Shown: positions 38,081 to 51,900 of the stretch, piece after piece
Layout: the number at the start of each line of letters is the position of its first letter
How positions within the stretch are numbered: position 1 is the stretch's first letter
Assembly: GCA_963920705.1 (NCBI GenBank)
Contig: OY987230.1
Span: 3,038,001 to 3,102,000, forward strand
Reading direction: 5' to 3'
DNA length: 64,000 nucleotides
Origin: Odiellus spinosus
Lineage: Eukaryota > Arthropoda > Arachnida > Opiliones > Phalangiidae
Made by a program: the position numbers and the translations under genes
Notes under the pieces: model-generated
The model's database searches: none
Seen by the model: the letters and a program-made list of their open reading frames with translations, nothing else
What the model was told of the DNA's origin: nothing

Positions 38081-40376
38081 CTGAAATTTGACTATTTTGA
38101 TATTCTATGATTTCTTGAATTGGCCATATTTTTCTTGTTTTTCAACGGATTTCTGAAAACTCTTATTATTTAAACTGTCCATTAATTGCTCTTTCGAATG
38201 ACTTTGTTTTGTCTAAATTGCAAAATTGTGACAAATATAAAATTGGTTAAAATTAAGCAAAAACGCTTAAAAATCCAAGATTATTGGATTCAAATGGACA
38301 CAAAACTTTTGAATTTTAAGCGATTTAGACAAAATTAAGACCACTCGAAAGACCAAATTTTGGTCTATCTAAAAAACAATAGTTTTGGAAAATCCGTTGA
38401 AAAACAAGAAAAATATGGCCAATTCAAGAAATCATACAATATCAAAATAGTCAAATTTCAGATTTTCAAAATTCGCTTTTTGATATTAGATGTTTTTTGA
38501 ATTGTCCATATTTTCCATGTTTTTCAACGGATTTTCCAAAACTCTTGTTTTTTAGATAGACCAATATTTGCTCATTCGAGTGGTCTTAATTTTGTCTAAA
38601 TCGCTTAAAAATCAAAAGTTTTGTGTCCATTTGAATCCAATAATCTTGGATTTTTAAGCGTTTTTGCTTAATTTTAACCAATTTTATATTTGTCACGTTT
38701 TGGCAATTTAGACAAAGCCAAAGTCATTCGAAAGAGCAATTAATGGACAGTCTAAATAATAAGAGTTTTCAAAAATCCGTTGAAAAACAAGAAAAATATG
38801 GCCAATTCAAGAAATCATAGAATATCAAAATAGTCAAATTTCAGATTTTCAAAATTCGCTTTTTGATATTAGATGTTTTTTGAATTGTCCATATTTTCCA
38901 TGTTTTTCAACGGATTTTCCAAAACCCTTCTTTTTTAGATAGACCAAAATTTGGTCTTTCGAGTGGTCTTAATTTTGTCTAAATCGCTTAAAATTCAAAA
39001 GTTTTGTGTCCATTTGAATCCAATAATCTTGGATTTTTAAGCGTTTTTGCTTAATTTTAACCAATTTTATATTTGTCACAATTTTGCAATTTAGACAAAA
39101 CCAAAGTCATTCGAAAGAGCAATTAATGGACAGTCTAAATAATAAGAGTTTTCAAAAATCCGTTGAAAAACAAGAAAAATATGGCCAATTCAAGAAATCA
39201 TAGAATATCAAAATAGTCAAATTTCAGATTTTCAAAATTCGCTTTTTGATATTAGATGTTTTTTGAATTGTCCATATTTTCCATGTTTTTCAACGGATTT
39301 TCCAAAACTCTTGTTTTTTAGATAGAACAAAATTTAGTCTTTCGAGTGGTCTTAATTTTGTCTAAATCGCTTAAAAATCAAAAGTTTTGTGTCCATTTGA
39401 ATCCAATAATCTTGGATTTTTAAGCGTTTTTGCTTAATTTTAACCAATTTTATATTTGTCACAATTTTGCAATTTAGACAAAACAAAGTCATTCGAAAGA
39501 GCAATTAATGGACAGTTTAAATAATAAGAGTTTTCAAAAATCCGTTGAAAAACATGGAAAATATGGACAATTCAAAAAACATCTAATATCAAAAAGCGAA
39601 TTTTGAAAATCTGAAATTTGACTATTTTGATATTGTATGATTTCTTGAATTGGCCATATTTTTCTTGTTTTTCAACGGATTTTCCAAAACTATTGTTTTT
39701 TAGATAGACCAAAATTTGGTCTTTCGAGTGGTCTTAATTTTGTCTAAATCGCTTAAAAATCAAAAGTTTTGTGTCCATTTGAATCCAATAATCTTGGATT
39801 TTTAAGCGTTTTTGCTTAATTTTAACCAATTTTATATTTGTCACGTTTTGGCAATTTAGACAAAACCAAAGTCATTCGAAAGAGCAATTAATGGACAGTT
39901 TAAATAATAAGAGTTTTCAAAAATCCGTTGAAAAACATGGAAAATATGGCCAATTCAAGAAATCATGGAATATCAAAATAGTCAAATTTCAGATTTTCAA
40001 AATTCGCTTTTTGAAATTAGATGTTTTTTGAATTGTCCATATTTTCCATGTTTTTCAACGGATTTTCCAAAACTCTTGTTTTTTAGATAGACCAAAATTT
40101 GGTCTTTCGAGTGGTCTTAATTTTGTCTAAATCGCTTAAAAATCAAAAGTTTTGTGTCCATTTGAATCCAATAATCTTGGATTTTTAAGCGTTTTTGCTT
40201 AATTTTAACCAATTTTATATTTGTCACAATTTTGCAATTTAGACAAAACCAAAGTCATTCGAAAGAGCAATTAATGGACAGTTTAAATAATAAGAGTTTT
40301 CAAAAATCCGTTGAAAAACATGGAAAATATGGACAATTCAAAAAACATCTAATATCAAAAAGCGAATTTTGAAAAT
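38081..40376 (-). repeat. Mostly reverse block related to both neighbours
   Basis: One forward junction (38297) is followed by five reverse ones (38618, 39001, 39384, 39766 and 40149). Units 38297-39384 match 41359-42446 at 3062-bp spacing; a flanking private variant TTATATTTTACACAATT lies at 37920 and 40981. The unit at 39766 matches 37470 (TTTGAAATTAGATG) at about 2296 bp. The block is thus a mosaic of pieces shared with both sides. Confidence 0.82.
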
Positions 40377-43300
40377 CTGAAATTTGACTATTTTGATATT
40401 CTATGATTTCTTGAATTGGCCATATTTTTCTTGTTTTTCAACGGATTTTTGAAAACTCTTATTATTTAGACTGTCCATTAATTGCTCTCTCGAATGACTT
40501 TGGTTTTGTCTAAATTGCCAAAACGTGACAAATATAAAATTGGTTAAAATTAAGCAAAAACGCTTAAAAATCCAAGATTATTGGATTCAAATGGACACAA
40601 AACTTTTGAATTTTAAGCGATTTAGACAAAATTAAGACCACTCGAAAGACCAAATTTTGGTCTATCTAAAAAACAATAGTTTTGGAAAATCCATTGAAAA
40701 ACAAGAAAAATATGGCCAATTCTAGAAATCATACAATATCAAAATAGTCAAATTTCAGATTTTAAAAATTCGCTTTTTGATATTAGATGTTTTTTGAATT
40801 GTCCATATTTTCCATGTTTTTCAACGGATTTTCCAAAACTCTTGATTTTCAGATAGACCAATATTTGCTCTTTCGAGTGGTCTTAATTTTGTCTAAATCG
40901 CTTAAAAATCAAAAGTTTTGTGTCCATTTGAATCCAATAATCTTGGATTTTTAAGCGTTTTTGCTTAATTTTAACCAATTTTATATTTTACACAATTTTG
41001 CAATTTAGACAAAACCAAAGTCATTCGAAAGAGCAATTAATGGACAGTTTAAATAATAAGAGTTTTCAAAAATCCGTTGAAAAACATGGAAAATATGGAC
41101 AATTCAAAAAACATCTAATATCAAAAAGCGAATTTTGAAAATCTGAAATTTGACTATTTTGATATTCTATGATTTCTTGAATTGGCCATATTTTTCTTGT
41201 TTTTCAACGGATTTCTGAAAACTCTTATTATTTAAACTGTCCATTAATTGCTCTTTCGAATGACTTTGTTTTGTCTAAATTGCAAAATTGTGACAAATAT
41301 AAAATTGGTTAAAATTAAGCAAAAACGCTTAAAAATCCAAGATTATTGGATTCAAATGGACACAAAACTTTTGAATTTTAAGCGATTTAGACAAAATTAA
41401 GACCACTCGAAAGACCAAATTTTGGTCTATCTAAAAAACAATAGTTTTGGAAAATCCGTTGAAAAACAAGAAAAATATGGCCAATTCAAGAAATCATACA
41501 ATATCAAAATAGTCAAATTTCAGATTTTCAAAATTCGCTTTTTGATATTAGATGTTTTTTGAATTGTCCATATTTTCCATGTTTTTCAACGGATTTTCCA
41601 AAACTCTTGTTTTTTAGATAGACCAATATTTGCTCATTCGAGTGGTCTTAATTTTGTCTAAATCGCTTAAAAATCAAAAGTTTTGTGTCCATTTGAATCC
41701 AATAATCTTGGATTTTTAAGCGTTTTTGCTTAATTTTAACCAATTTTATATTTGTCACGTTTTGGCAATTTAGACAAAACCAAAGTCATTCGAAAGAGCA
41801 ATTAATGGACAGTCTAAATAATAAGAGTTTTCAAAAATCCGTTGAAAAACAAGAAAAATATGGCCAATTCAAGAAATCATAGAATATCAAAATAGTCAAA
41901 TTTCAGATTTTCAAAATTCGCTTTTTGATATTAGATGTTTTTTGAATTGTCCATATTTTCCATGTTTTTCAACGGATTTTCCAAAACTCTTCTTTTTTAG
42001 ATAGACCAAAATTTGGTCTTTCGAGTGGTCTTAATTTTGTCTAAATCGCTTAAAATTCAAAAGTTTTGTGTCCATTTGAATCCAATAATCTTGGATTTTT
42101 AAGCGTTTTTGCTTAATTTTAACCAATTTTATATTTGTCACAATTTTGCAATTTAGACAAAACCAAAGTCATTCGAAAGAGCAATTAATGGACAGTCTAA
42201 ATAATAAGAGTTTTCAAAAATCCGTTGAAAAACAAGAAAAATATGGCCAATTCAAGAAATCATAGAATATCAAAATAGTCAAATTTCAGATTTTCAAAAT
42301 TCGCTTTTTGATATTAGATGTTTTTTGAATTGTCCATATTTTCCATGTTTTTCAACGGATTTTCCAAAACTCTTGTTTTTTAGATAGAACAAAATTTAGT
42401 CTTTCGAGTGGTCTTAATTTTGTCTAAATCGCTTAAAAATCAAAAGTTTTGTGTCCATTTGAATCCAATAATCTTGGATTTTTAAGCGTTTTTGCTTAAT
42501 TTTAACCAATTTTATATTTGTCACAATTTTGCAATTTAGACAAAACAAAGTCATTCGAAAGAGCAATTAATGGACAGTTTAAATAATAAGAGTTTTCAAA
42601 AATCCGTTGAAAAACATGGAAAATATGGACAATTCAAAAAACATCTAATATCAAAAAGCGAATTTTGAAAATCTGAAATTTGACTATTTTGATATTCTAT
42701 GATTTCTTGAATTGGCCATATTTTTCTTGTTTTTCAACGGATTTTTGAAAACTCTTATTATTTAGACTGTCCATTAATTGCTCTTTCGAATGACTTTGGT
42801 TTTGTCTAAATTGCAAAATTGTGACAAATATAAAATTGGTTAAAATTAAGCAAAAACGCTTAAAAATCCAAGATTATTGGATTCAAATGGACACAAAACT
42901 TTTGATTTTTAAGCGATTTAGACAAAATTAAGACCACTCGAAAGACCAAATTTTGGTCTATCTAAAAAACAAGAGTTTTGGAAAATCCGTTGAAAAACAT
43001 GGAAAATATGGACAATTCAAAAAACATCTAATATCAAAAAGCGAATTTTGAAAATCTGAAATTTGACTATTTTGATATTCTATGATTTCTTGAATTGTCC
43101 ATATTTTCCATGTTTTTCAACGGATTTTCCAAAACTATTGTTTTTTAGATAGACCAATATTTGCTCATTCGAGTGGTCTTAATTTTGTCTAAATCGCTTA
43201 AAAATCAAAAGTTTTGTGTCCATTTGAATCCAATAATCTTGGATTTTTAAGCGTTTTTGCTTAATTTTAACCAATTTTATATTTGTCACGTTTTGGCAAT

Positions 43301-46118
43301 TTAGACAAAACCAAAGTCATTCGAAAGAGCAATTAATGGACAGTCTAAATAATAAGAGTTTTCAAAAATCCGTTGAAAAACAAGAAAAATATGGCCAATT
43401 CAAGAAATCATAGAATATCAAAATAGTCAAATTTCAGATTTTCAAAATTCGCTTTTTGATATTAGATGTTTTTTGAATTGTCCATATTTTCCATGTTTTT
43501 CAACGGATTTTCCAAAACTCTTCTTTTTTAGATAGACCAAAATTTGGTCTTTCGAGTGGTCTTAATTTTGTCTAAATCGCTTAAAATTCAAAAGTTTTGT
43601 GTCCATTTGAATCCAATAATCTTGGATTTTTAAGCGTTTTTGCTTAATTTTAACCAATTTTATATTTGTCACAATTTTGCAATTTAGACAAAACCAAAGT
43701 CATTCGAAAGAGCAATTAATGGACAGTCTAAATAATAAGAGTTTTCAAAAATCCGTTGAAAAACAAGAAAAATATGGCCAATTCAAGAAATCATAGAATA
43801 TCAAAATAGTCAAATTTCAGATTTTCAAAATTCGCTTTTTGATATTAGATGTTTTTTGAATTGTCCATATTTTCCATGTTTTTCAACGGATTTTCCAAAA
43901 CTCTTGTTTTTTAGATAGAACAAAATTTAGTCTTTCGAGTGGTCTTAATTTTGTCTAAATCGCTTAAAAATCAAAAGTTTTGTGTCCATTTGAATCCAAT
44001 AATCTTGGATTTTTAAGCGTTTTTGCTTAATTTTAACCAATTTTATATTTGTCACAATTTTGCAATTTAGACAAAACAAAGTCATTCGAAAGAGCAATTA
44101 ATGGACAGTTTAAATAATAAGAGTTTTCAAAAATCCGTTGAAAAACATGGAAAATATGGACAATTCAAAAAACATCTAATATCAAAAAGCGAATTTTGAA
44201 AATCTGAAATTTGACTATTTTGATATTCTATGATTTCTTGAATTGGCCATATTTTTCTTGTTTTTCAACGGATTTTTGAAAACTCTTATTATTTAGACTG
44301 TCCATTAATTGCTCTTTCGAATGACTTTGGTTTTGTCTAAATTGCAAAATTGTGACAAATATAAAATTGGTTAAAATTAAGCAAAAACGCTTAAAAATCC
44401 AAGATTATTGGATTCAAATGGACACAAAACTTTTGAATTTTAAGCGATTTAGACAAAATTAAGACCACTCGAAAGACCAAATTTTGGTCTATCTAAAAAA
44501 CAATAGTTTTGGAAAATCCGTTGAAAAACAAGAAAAATATGGCCAATTCAAGAAATCATAGAATATCAAAATAGTCAAATTTCAGATTTTCAAAATTCGC
44601 TTTTTGATATTAGATGTTTTTTGAATTGTCCATATTTTCCATGTTTTTCAACGGATTTTTGAAAACTCTTATTATTTAAACTGTCCATTAATTGCTCTTT
44701 CGAATGACTTTGGTTTTGTCTAAATTGCAAAATTGTGACAAATATAAAATTGGTTAAAATTAAGCAAAAACGCTTAAAAATCCAAGATTATTGGATTCAA
44801 ATGGACACAAAACTTTTGATTTTTAAGCGATTTAGACAAAATTAAGACCACTCGAAAGACCAAATTTTGGTCTATCTAAAAAACAAGAGTTTTGGAAAAT
44901 CCGTTGAAAAACATGGAAAATATGGACAATTCAAAAAACATCTAATATCAAAAAGCGAATTTTGAAAATCTGAAATTTGACTATTTTGATATTCTATGAT
45001 TTCTTGAATTGTCCATATTTTCCATGTTTTTCAACGGATTTTCCAAAACTATTGTTTTTTAGATAGACCAATATTTGCTCATTCGAGTGGTCTTAATTTT
45101 GTCTAAATCGCTTAAAAATCAAAAGTTTTGTGTCCATTTGAATCCAATAATCTTGGATTTTTAAGCGTTTTTGCTTAATTTTAACCAATTTTATATTTGT
45201 CACGTTTTGGCAATTTAGACAAAACCAAAGTCATTCGAAAGAGCAATTAATGGACAGTCTAAATAATAAGAGATTTCAAAAATCCGTTGAAAAACAAGAA
45301 AAATATGGCCAATTCAAGAAATCATAGAATATCAAAATAGTCAAATTTCAGATTTTCAAAATTCGCTTTTTGATATTAGATGTTTTTTGAATTGTCCATA
45401 TTTTCCATGTTTTTCAACGGATTTTCCAAAACTCTTCTTTTTTAGATAGACCAAAATTTGGTCTTTCGAGTGGTCTTAATTTTGTCTAAATCGCTTAAAA
45501 TTCAAAAGTTTTGTGTCCATTTGAATCCAATAATCTTGGATTTTTAAGCGTTTTTGCTTAATTTTAACCAATTTTATATTTGTCACAATTTTGCAATTTA
45601 GACAAAACCAAAGTCATTCGAAAGAGCAATTAATGGACAGTCTAAATAATAAGAGTTTTCAAAAATCCGTTGAAAAACAAGAAAAATATGGCCAATTCAA
45701 GAAATCATAGAATATCAAAATAGTCAAATTTCAGATTTTCAAAATTCGCTTTTTGATATTAGATGTTTTTTGAATTGTCCATATTTTCCATGTTTTTCAA
45801 CGGATTTTCCAAAACTCTTGTTTTTTAGATAGAACAAAATTTAGTCTTTCGAGTGGTCTTAATTTTGTCTAAATCGCTTAAAAATCAAAAGTTTTGTGTC
45901 CATTTGAATCCAATAATCTTGGATTTTTAAGCGTTTTTGCTTAATTTTAACCAATTTTATATTTGTCACAATTTTGCAATTTAGACAAAACAAAGTCATT
46001 CGAAAGAGCAATTAATGGACAGTTTAAATAATAAGAGTTTTCAAAAATCCGTTGAAAAACATGGAAAATATGGACAATTCAAAAAACATCAAATATCAAA
46101 AAGCGAATTTTGAAAATC
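40377..46118. repeat. Reverse-triplet higher-order repeats with 4- and 5-unit spacing
   Basis: Reverse triplets begin at 41680, 43211 and 45125, separated by one or two forward junctions (42890; 44421 and 44804). In each triplet the three successive A' arms carry TTTGCTCATTCGAG, then AACTCTTCTTTTTTAG, then AGATAGAACAAAATTTAG. Spacings are 1531 and 1914 bp. The triplet at 38618 belongs to the same family. The units at 42890 and 44804 share p-body cores ending GTCCATATTTTCCATG. Confidence 0.87.
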
Positions 46119-48998
46119 TGAAATTTGACTATTTTGATATTCTATGATTTCTTGAATTGGCCATATTTTTCTTGTTTTTCAACGGATTTTTGAAAACTCT
46201 TATTATTTAGACTGTCCATTAATTGCTCTTTCGAATGACTTTGGTTTTGTCTAAATTGCAAAATTGTGACAAATATAAAATTGGTTAAAATTAAGCAAAA
46301 ACGCTTAAAAATCCAAGATTATTGGATTCAAATGGACACAAAACTTTTGAATTTTAAGCGATTTAGACAAAATTAAGACCACTCGAAAGACCAAATTTTG
46401 GTCTATCTAAAAAACAATAGTTTTGGAAAATCCGTTGAAAAACAAGAAAAATATGGCCAATTCAAGAAATCATAGAATATCAAAATAGTCAAATTTCAGA
46501 TTTTCAAAATTCGCTTTTTGATATTAGATGTTTTTTGAATTGTCCATATTTTCCATGTTTTTCAACGGATTTTTGAAAACTCTTATTATTTAAACTGTCC
46601 ATTAATTGCTCTTTCGAATGACTTTGGTTTTGTCTAAATTGCAAAATTGTGACAAATATAAAATTGGTTAAAATTAAGCAAAAACGCTTAAAAATCCAAG
46701 ATTATTGGATTCAAATGGACACAAAACTTTTGATTTTTAAGCGATTTAGACAAAATTAAGACCACTCGAAAGACCAAATTTTGGTCTATCTAAAAAACAA
46801 GAGTTTTGGAAAATCCGTTGAAAAACATGGAAAATATGGACAATTCAAAAAACATCTAATATCAAAAAGCGAATTTTGAAAATCTGAAATTTGACTATTT
46901 TGATATTCTATGATTTCTTGAATTGTCCATATTTTCCATGTTTTTCAACGGATTTTTGAAAACTCTTATTATTTAAACTGTCCATTAATTGCTCTTTCGA
47001 ATGACTTTGGTTTTGTCTAAATTGCAAAATTGTGACAAATATAAAATTGGTTAAAATTAAGCAAAAACGCTTAAAAATCCAAGATTATTGGATTCAAATG
47101 GACACAAAACTTTTGATTTTTAAGCGATTTAGACAAAATTAAGACCACTCGAAAGACCAAATTTTGGTCTATCTAAAAAACAAGAGTTTTGGAAAATCCG
47201 TTGAAAAACATGGAAAATATGGACAATTCAAAAAACATCTAATATCAAAAAGCGAATTTTGAAAATCAGAAATTTGACTATTTTGATATTCTATGATTTC
47301 TTGAATTGGCCATATATTTCTTGTTTTTCAACGGATTTTTGAAAACTCTTATTATTTAGACTGTCCATTAATTGCTCTTTCGAATGACTTTGGTTTTGTC
47401 TAAATTGCCAAAACGTGACAAATATAAAATTGGTTAAAATTAAGCAAAAACGCTTAAAAATCAAGATTATTGGATTCAAATGGACACAAAACTTTTGAAT
47501 TTTAAGCGATTTAGACAAAATTAAGACCACTCGAAAGACCAAATTTTGGTCTATCTAAAAAACAATAGTTTTGGAAAATCCGTTGAAAAACAAGAAAAAT
47601 ATGGCCAATTCTAGAAATCATACAATATCAAAATAGTCGAATTTCAGATTTTAAAAATTGGCTTTTTGATATTAGATGTTTTTTGAATTGTCCATATTTT
47701 CCATGTTTTTCAACGGATTTTCCAAAACTCTTGATTTTCAGATAGACCAATATTTGCTCTTTCGAGTGGTCTTAATTTTGTCTAAATCGCTTAAAAATCA
47801 AAAGTTTTGTGTCCATTTGAATCCAATAATCTTGGATTTTTAAGCGTTTTTGCTTTATTTTAACCAATTTTATATTTGTCACAATTTTGCAATTTAGACA
47901 AAACCAAAGTCATTCGAAAGAGCAATTAATGGACAGTTTAAATAATAAGAGTTTTCAAAAATCCGTTGAAAAACATGGAAAATATGGACAATTCAAAAAA
48001 CATCTAATATCAAAAAGCGAATTTTGAAAATCTGAAATTTGACTATTTTGATATTCTATGATTTCTTGAATTGGCCATATTTTTCTTGTTTTTCAACGGA
48101 TTTTTGAAAACTCTTATTATTTAGACTGTCCATTAATTGCTCTTTAGAATGACTTTGGTTTTGTCTAAATTGCAAAATTGTGACAAATATAAAATTGGTT
48201 AAAATTAAGCAAAAACGCTTAAAAATCCAAGATTATTGGATTCAAATGGACACAAAACTTTTGAATTTTAAGCGATTTAGACAAAATTAAGACCACTCGA
48301 AAGACCAAATTTTGGTCTATCTAAAAAACAATAGGTTTGGAAAATCCGTTGAAAAACAAGAAAAATATGGCCAATTCAAGAAATCATACAATATCAAAAT
48401 AGTCAAATTTCAGATCTTAAAAATTCGCTTTTTGATATTAGATGTTTTTTGAATTGTCCATATTTTCCATGTTTTTCAACGGATTTTCCAAAACTCTTGT
48501 TTTTTAGATAGACCAAAATTTGGTCTTTCGAGTGGTCTTAATTTTGTCTAAATCGCTTAAAAATCAAAAGTTTTGTGTCCATTTGAATCCAATAATCTTG
48601 GATTTTTAAGCGTTTTTGCTTAATTTTAACCAATTTTATATTTGTCACAATTTTGCAATTTTGACAAAACCAAAGTCATTCGAAAGAGCAATTAATGGAC
48701 AGTTTAAATAATAAGAGTTTTCAAAAATCCGTTGAAAAACATGGAAAATATGGACAATTCAAAAAACATCTAATATCAAAAAGCGAATTTTGAAAATCTG
48801 AAATTTGACTATTTTGATATTCTATGATTTCTTGAATTGGCCATATTTTTCTTGTTTTTCAACGGATTTTTGAAAACTCTTATTATTTAGACTGTCCATT
48901 AATTGCTCTTTCGAATGACTTTGGTTTTGTCTAAATTGCAAAATTGTGACAAATATAAAATTGGTTAAAATTAAGCAAAAACGCTTAAAAATCCAAGA
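46119..48998. repeat. Block resembling 2.7-4.2 kb
   Basis: Junctions 46335+, 46718+, 47101+, 47483+, 47804-, 48249+ and 48570-. The order A-A' (TTCTAGAAATCAT), B-B' (GCTTTATTTTAACC, CTCTTTAGAATGAC), A-A' matches 3085-4173, which lies about 44.4 kb (116 units) upstream. One base is missing at the junction at 47461 (AAATCAAGATTATTGG). Confidence 0.78.
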
Positions 48999-51900
48999 TT
49001 ATTGGATTCAAATGGACACAAAACTTTTGAATTTTAAGCGATTTAGACAAAATTTAGACCACTCGAAAGACCAAATTTTGGTCTATCTAAAAAACAATAG
49101 TTTTGGAAAATCCGTTGAAAAACAAGAAAAATATGGCCAATTCAAGAAATCATAGAATATCAAAATAGTCAAATTTCAGATTTTCAAAATTCGCTTTTTG
49201 ATATTAGATGTTTTTTGAATTGTCCATATTTTCCATGTTTTTCAACGGATTTTCCAAAACTCTTGATTTTCAGATAGACCAATATTTGCTCTTTCGAGTG
49301 GTCTTAATTTTGTCTAAATCGCTTAAAAATCAAAAGTTTTGTGTCCATTTGAATCCAATAATCTTGGATTTTTAAGCGTTTTTGCTTAATTTTAACCAAT
49401 TTTATATTTGTCACAATTTTGCAATTTAGACAAAAACAAAGTCATTCGAAAGAGCAATTAATGGACAGTCTTAATAATAAGAGTTTTCAAAAATCCGTTG
49501 AAAAACAAGAAAAATATGGCCAATTCAAAAAACATCTAATATCAAAAAGCGAATTTTGAAAATCTGAAATTTGACTATTTTGATATTCTATGATTTCTTG
49601 AATTGTCCACATTTTTCTTGTTTTTCAACGGATTTTTGAAAACTCTTATTATTTAGACTGTCCATTAATTGCTCTTTCGAATGACTTTGGTTTTGTCTAA
49701 ATTGCCAAAACGTGACAAATATAAAATTGGTTAAAATTAAGCAAAAACGCTTAAAAATCCAAGATTATTGGATTCAAATGGACACAAAACTTTTGAATTT
49801 TAAGCGATTTAGACAAAATTAAGACCACTCGAAAGAGCAAATTTTGGTCTATCTAAAAAACAATAGTTTTGGAAAATCCGTTGAAAAACAAGAAAAATAT
49901 GGCCAATTCAAGAAATCATACAATATCAAAATAGTCAAATTTCAGATTTTCAAAATTCGCTTTTTGATATTAGATGTTTTTTGAATTGTCCATATTTTCC
50001 ATGTTTTTCAACGGATTTTTGAAAACTCTTATTATTTAAACTGTCCATTAATTGCTCTTTCGAATGACTTTGGTTTTGTCTAAATTGCAAAATTGTGACA
50101 AATATAAAATTGGTTAAAATTAAGCAAAAACGCTTAAAAATCCAAGATTATTGGATTCAAATGGACACAAAACTTTTGATTTTTAAGCGATTTAGACAAA
50201 ATTAAGACCACTCGAAAGACCAAATTTTGGTCTATCTAAAAAACAAGAGTTTTGGAAAATCCGTTGAAAAACATGGAAAATATGGACAATTCAAAAAACA
50301 TCTAATATCAAAAAGCGAATTTTGAAAATCTGAAATTTGACTATTTTGATATTCTATGATTTCTTGAATTGTCCATATTTTCCATGTTTTTCAACGGATT
50401 TTTGAAAACTCTTATTATTTAAACTGTCCATTAATTGCTCTTTCGAATGACTTTGGTTTTGTCTAAATTGCAAAATTGTGACAAATATAAAATTGGTTAA
50501 AATTAAGCAAAAACGCTTAAAAATCCAAGATTATTGGATTCAAATGGACACAAAACTTTTGATTTTTAAGCGATTTAGACAAAATTAAGACCACTCGAAA
50601 GACCAAATTTTGGTCTATCTAAAAAACAAGAGTTTTGGAAAATCCGTTGAAAAACATGGAAAATATGGACAATTCAAAAAACATCTAATATCAAAAAGCG
50701 AATTTTGAAAATCTGAAATTTGACTATTTTGATATTCTATGATTTCTTGAATTGGCCATATTTTTCTTGTTTTTCAACGGATTTTTGAAAACTCTTATTA
50801 TTTAGACTGTCCATTAATTGCTCTTTAGAATGACTTTGGTTTTGTCTAAATTGCAAAATTGTGACAAATATAAAATTGGTTAAAATTAAGCAAAAACGCT
50901 TAAAAATCCAAGATTATTGGATTCAAATGGACACAAAACTTTTGAATTTTAAGCGATTTAGACAAAATTAAGACCACTCGAAAGACCAAATTTTGGTCTA
51001 TCTAAAAAACAATAGTTTTGGAAAATCCGTTGAAAAACAAGAAAAATATGGCCAATTCAAGAAATCATACAATATCAAAATAGTCAAATTTCAGATCTTA
51101 AAAATTCGCTTTTTGATATTAGATGTTTTTTGAATTGTCCATATTTTCCATGTTTTTCAACGGATTTTCCAAAACTCTTGATTTTCAGATAGACCAATAT
51201 TTGCTCTTTCGAGTGGTCTTAATTTTGTCTAAATCGCTTAAAAATCAAAAGTTTTGTGTCCATTTGAATCCAATAATCTTGGATTTTTAAGCGTTTTTGC
51301 TTTATTTTAACCAATTTTATATTTGTCACAATTTTGCAATTTAGACAAAACAAAAGTCATTCGAAAGAGCAATTAATGGACAGTTTAAATAATAAGAGTT
51401 TTCAAAAATCCGTTGAAAAACATGGAAAATATGGACAATTCAAAAAACATCTAATATCAAAAAGCGAATTTTGAAAATCTGAAATTTGACTATTTTGATA
51501 TTCTATGATTTCTTGAATTGGCCATATTTTTCTTGTTTTTCAACGGATTTTTGAAAACTCTCATTATTAAGACTGTCCATTAATTGCTCTCTCGAATGAC
51601 TTTGGTTTTGTCTAAATTGCAATATTGTGACAAATATAAAATTGGTTAAAATTAAGCAAAAACGCTTAAAAATCCAAGATTATTGGATTCAAATGGACAC
51701 AAAACTTTTGATTTTTAAGCGATTTAGACAAAATTAAGACCACTCGAAAGAGCAAATATTGGTCTATCTGAAAATCAAGAGTTTTGGAAAATCCGTTGAA
51801 AAACATGGAAAATATGGACAATTCAAAAAACATCTAATATCAAAAAGCGAATTTTGAAAATCTGAAATTTGACTATTTTGATATTCTATGATTTCTTGAA

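Noticed and set aside
47291-47542. Longer open frames of 64-83 codons at 47291-47542 (-), 48946-49155 (+), 63607-63846 (+) and 15397-15591 (+)
   Set aside because: Each arises from one or two private point changes or a one-base indel in a monomer (for example the missing base at 47461, or AGATGTTTTTAGAATT near 63740). The + strand frames start at GTG or TTG. They are not shared by sister copies and show no conserved protein feature.
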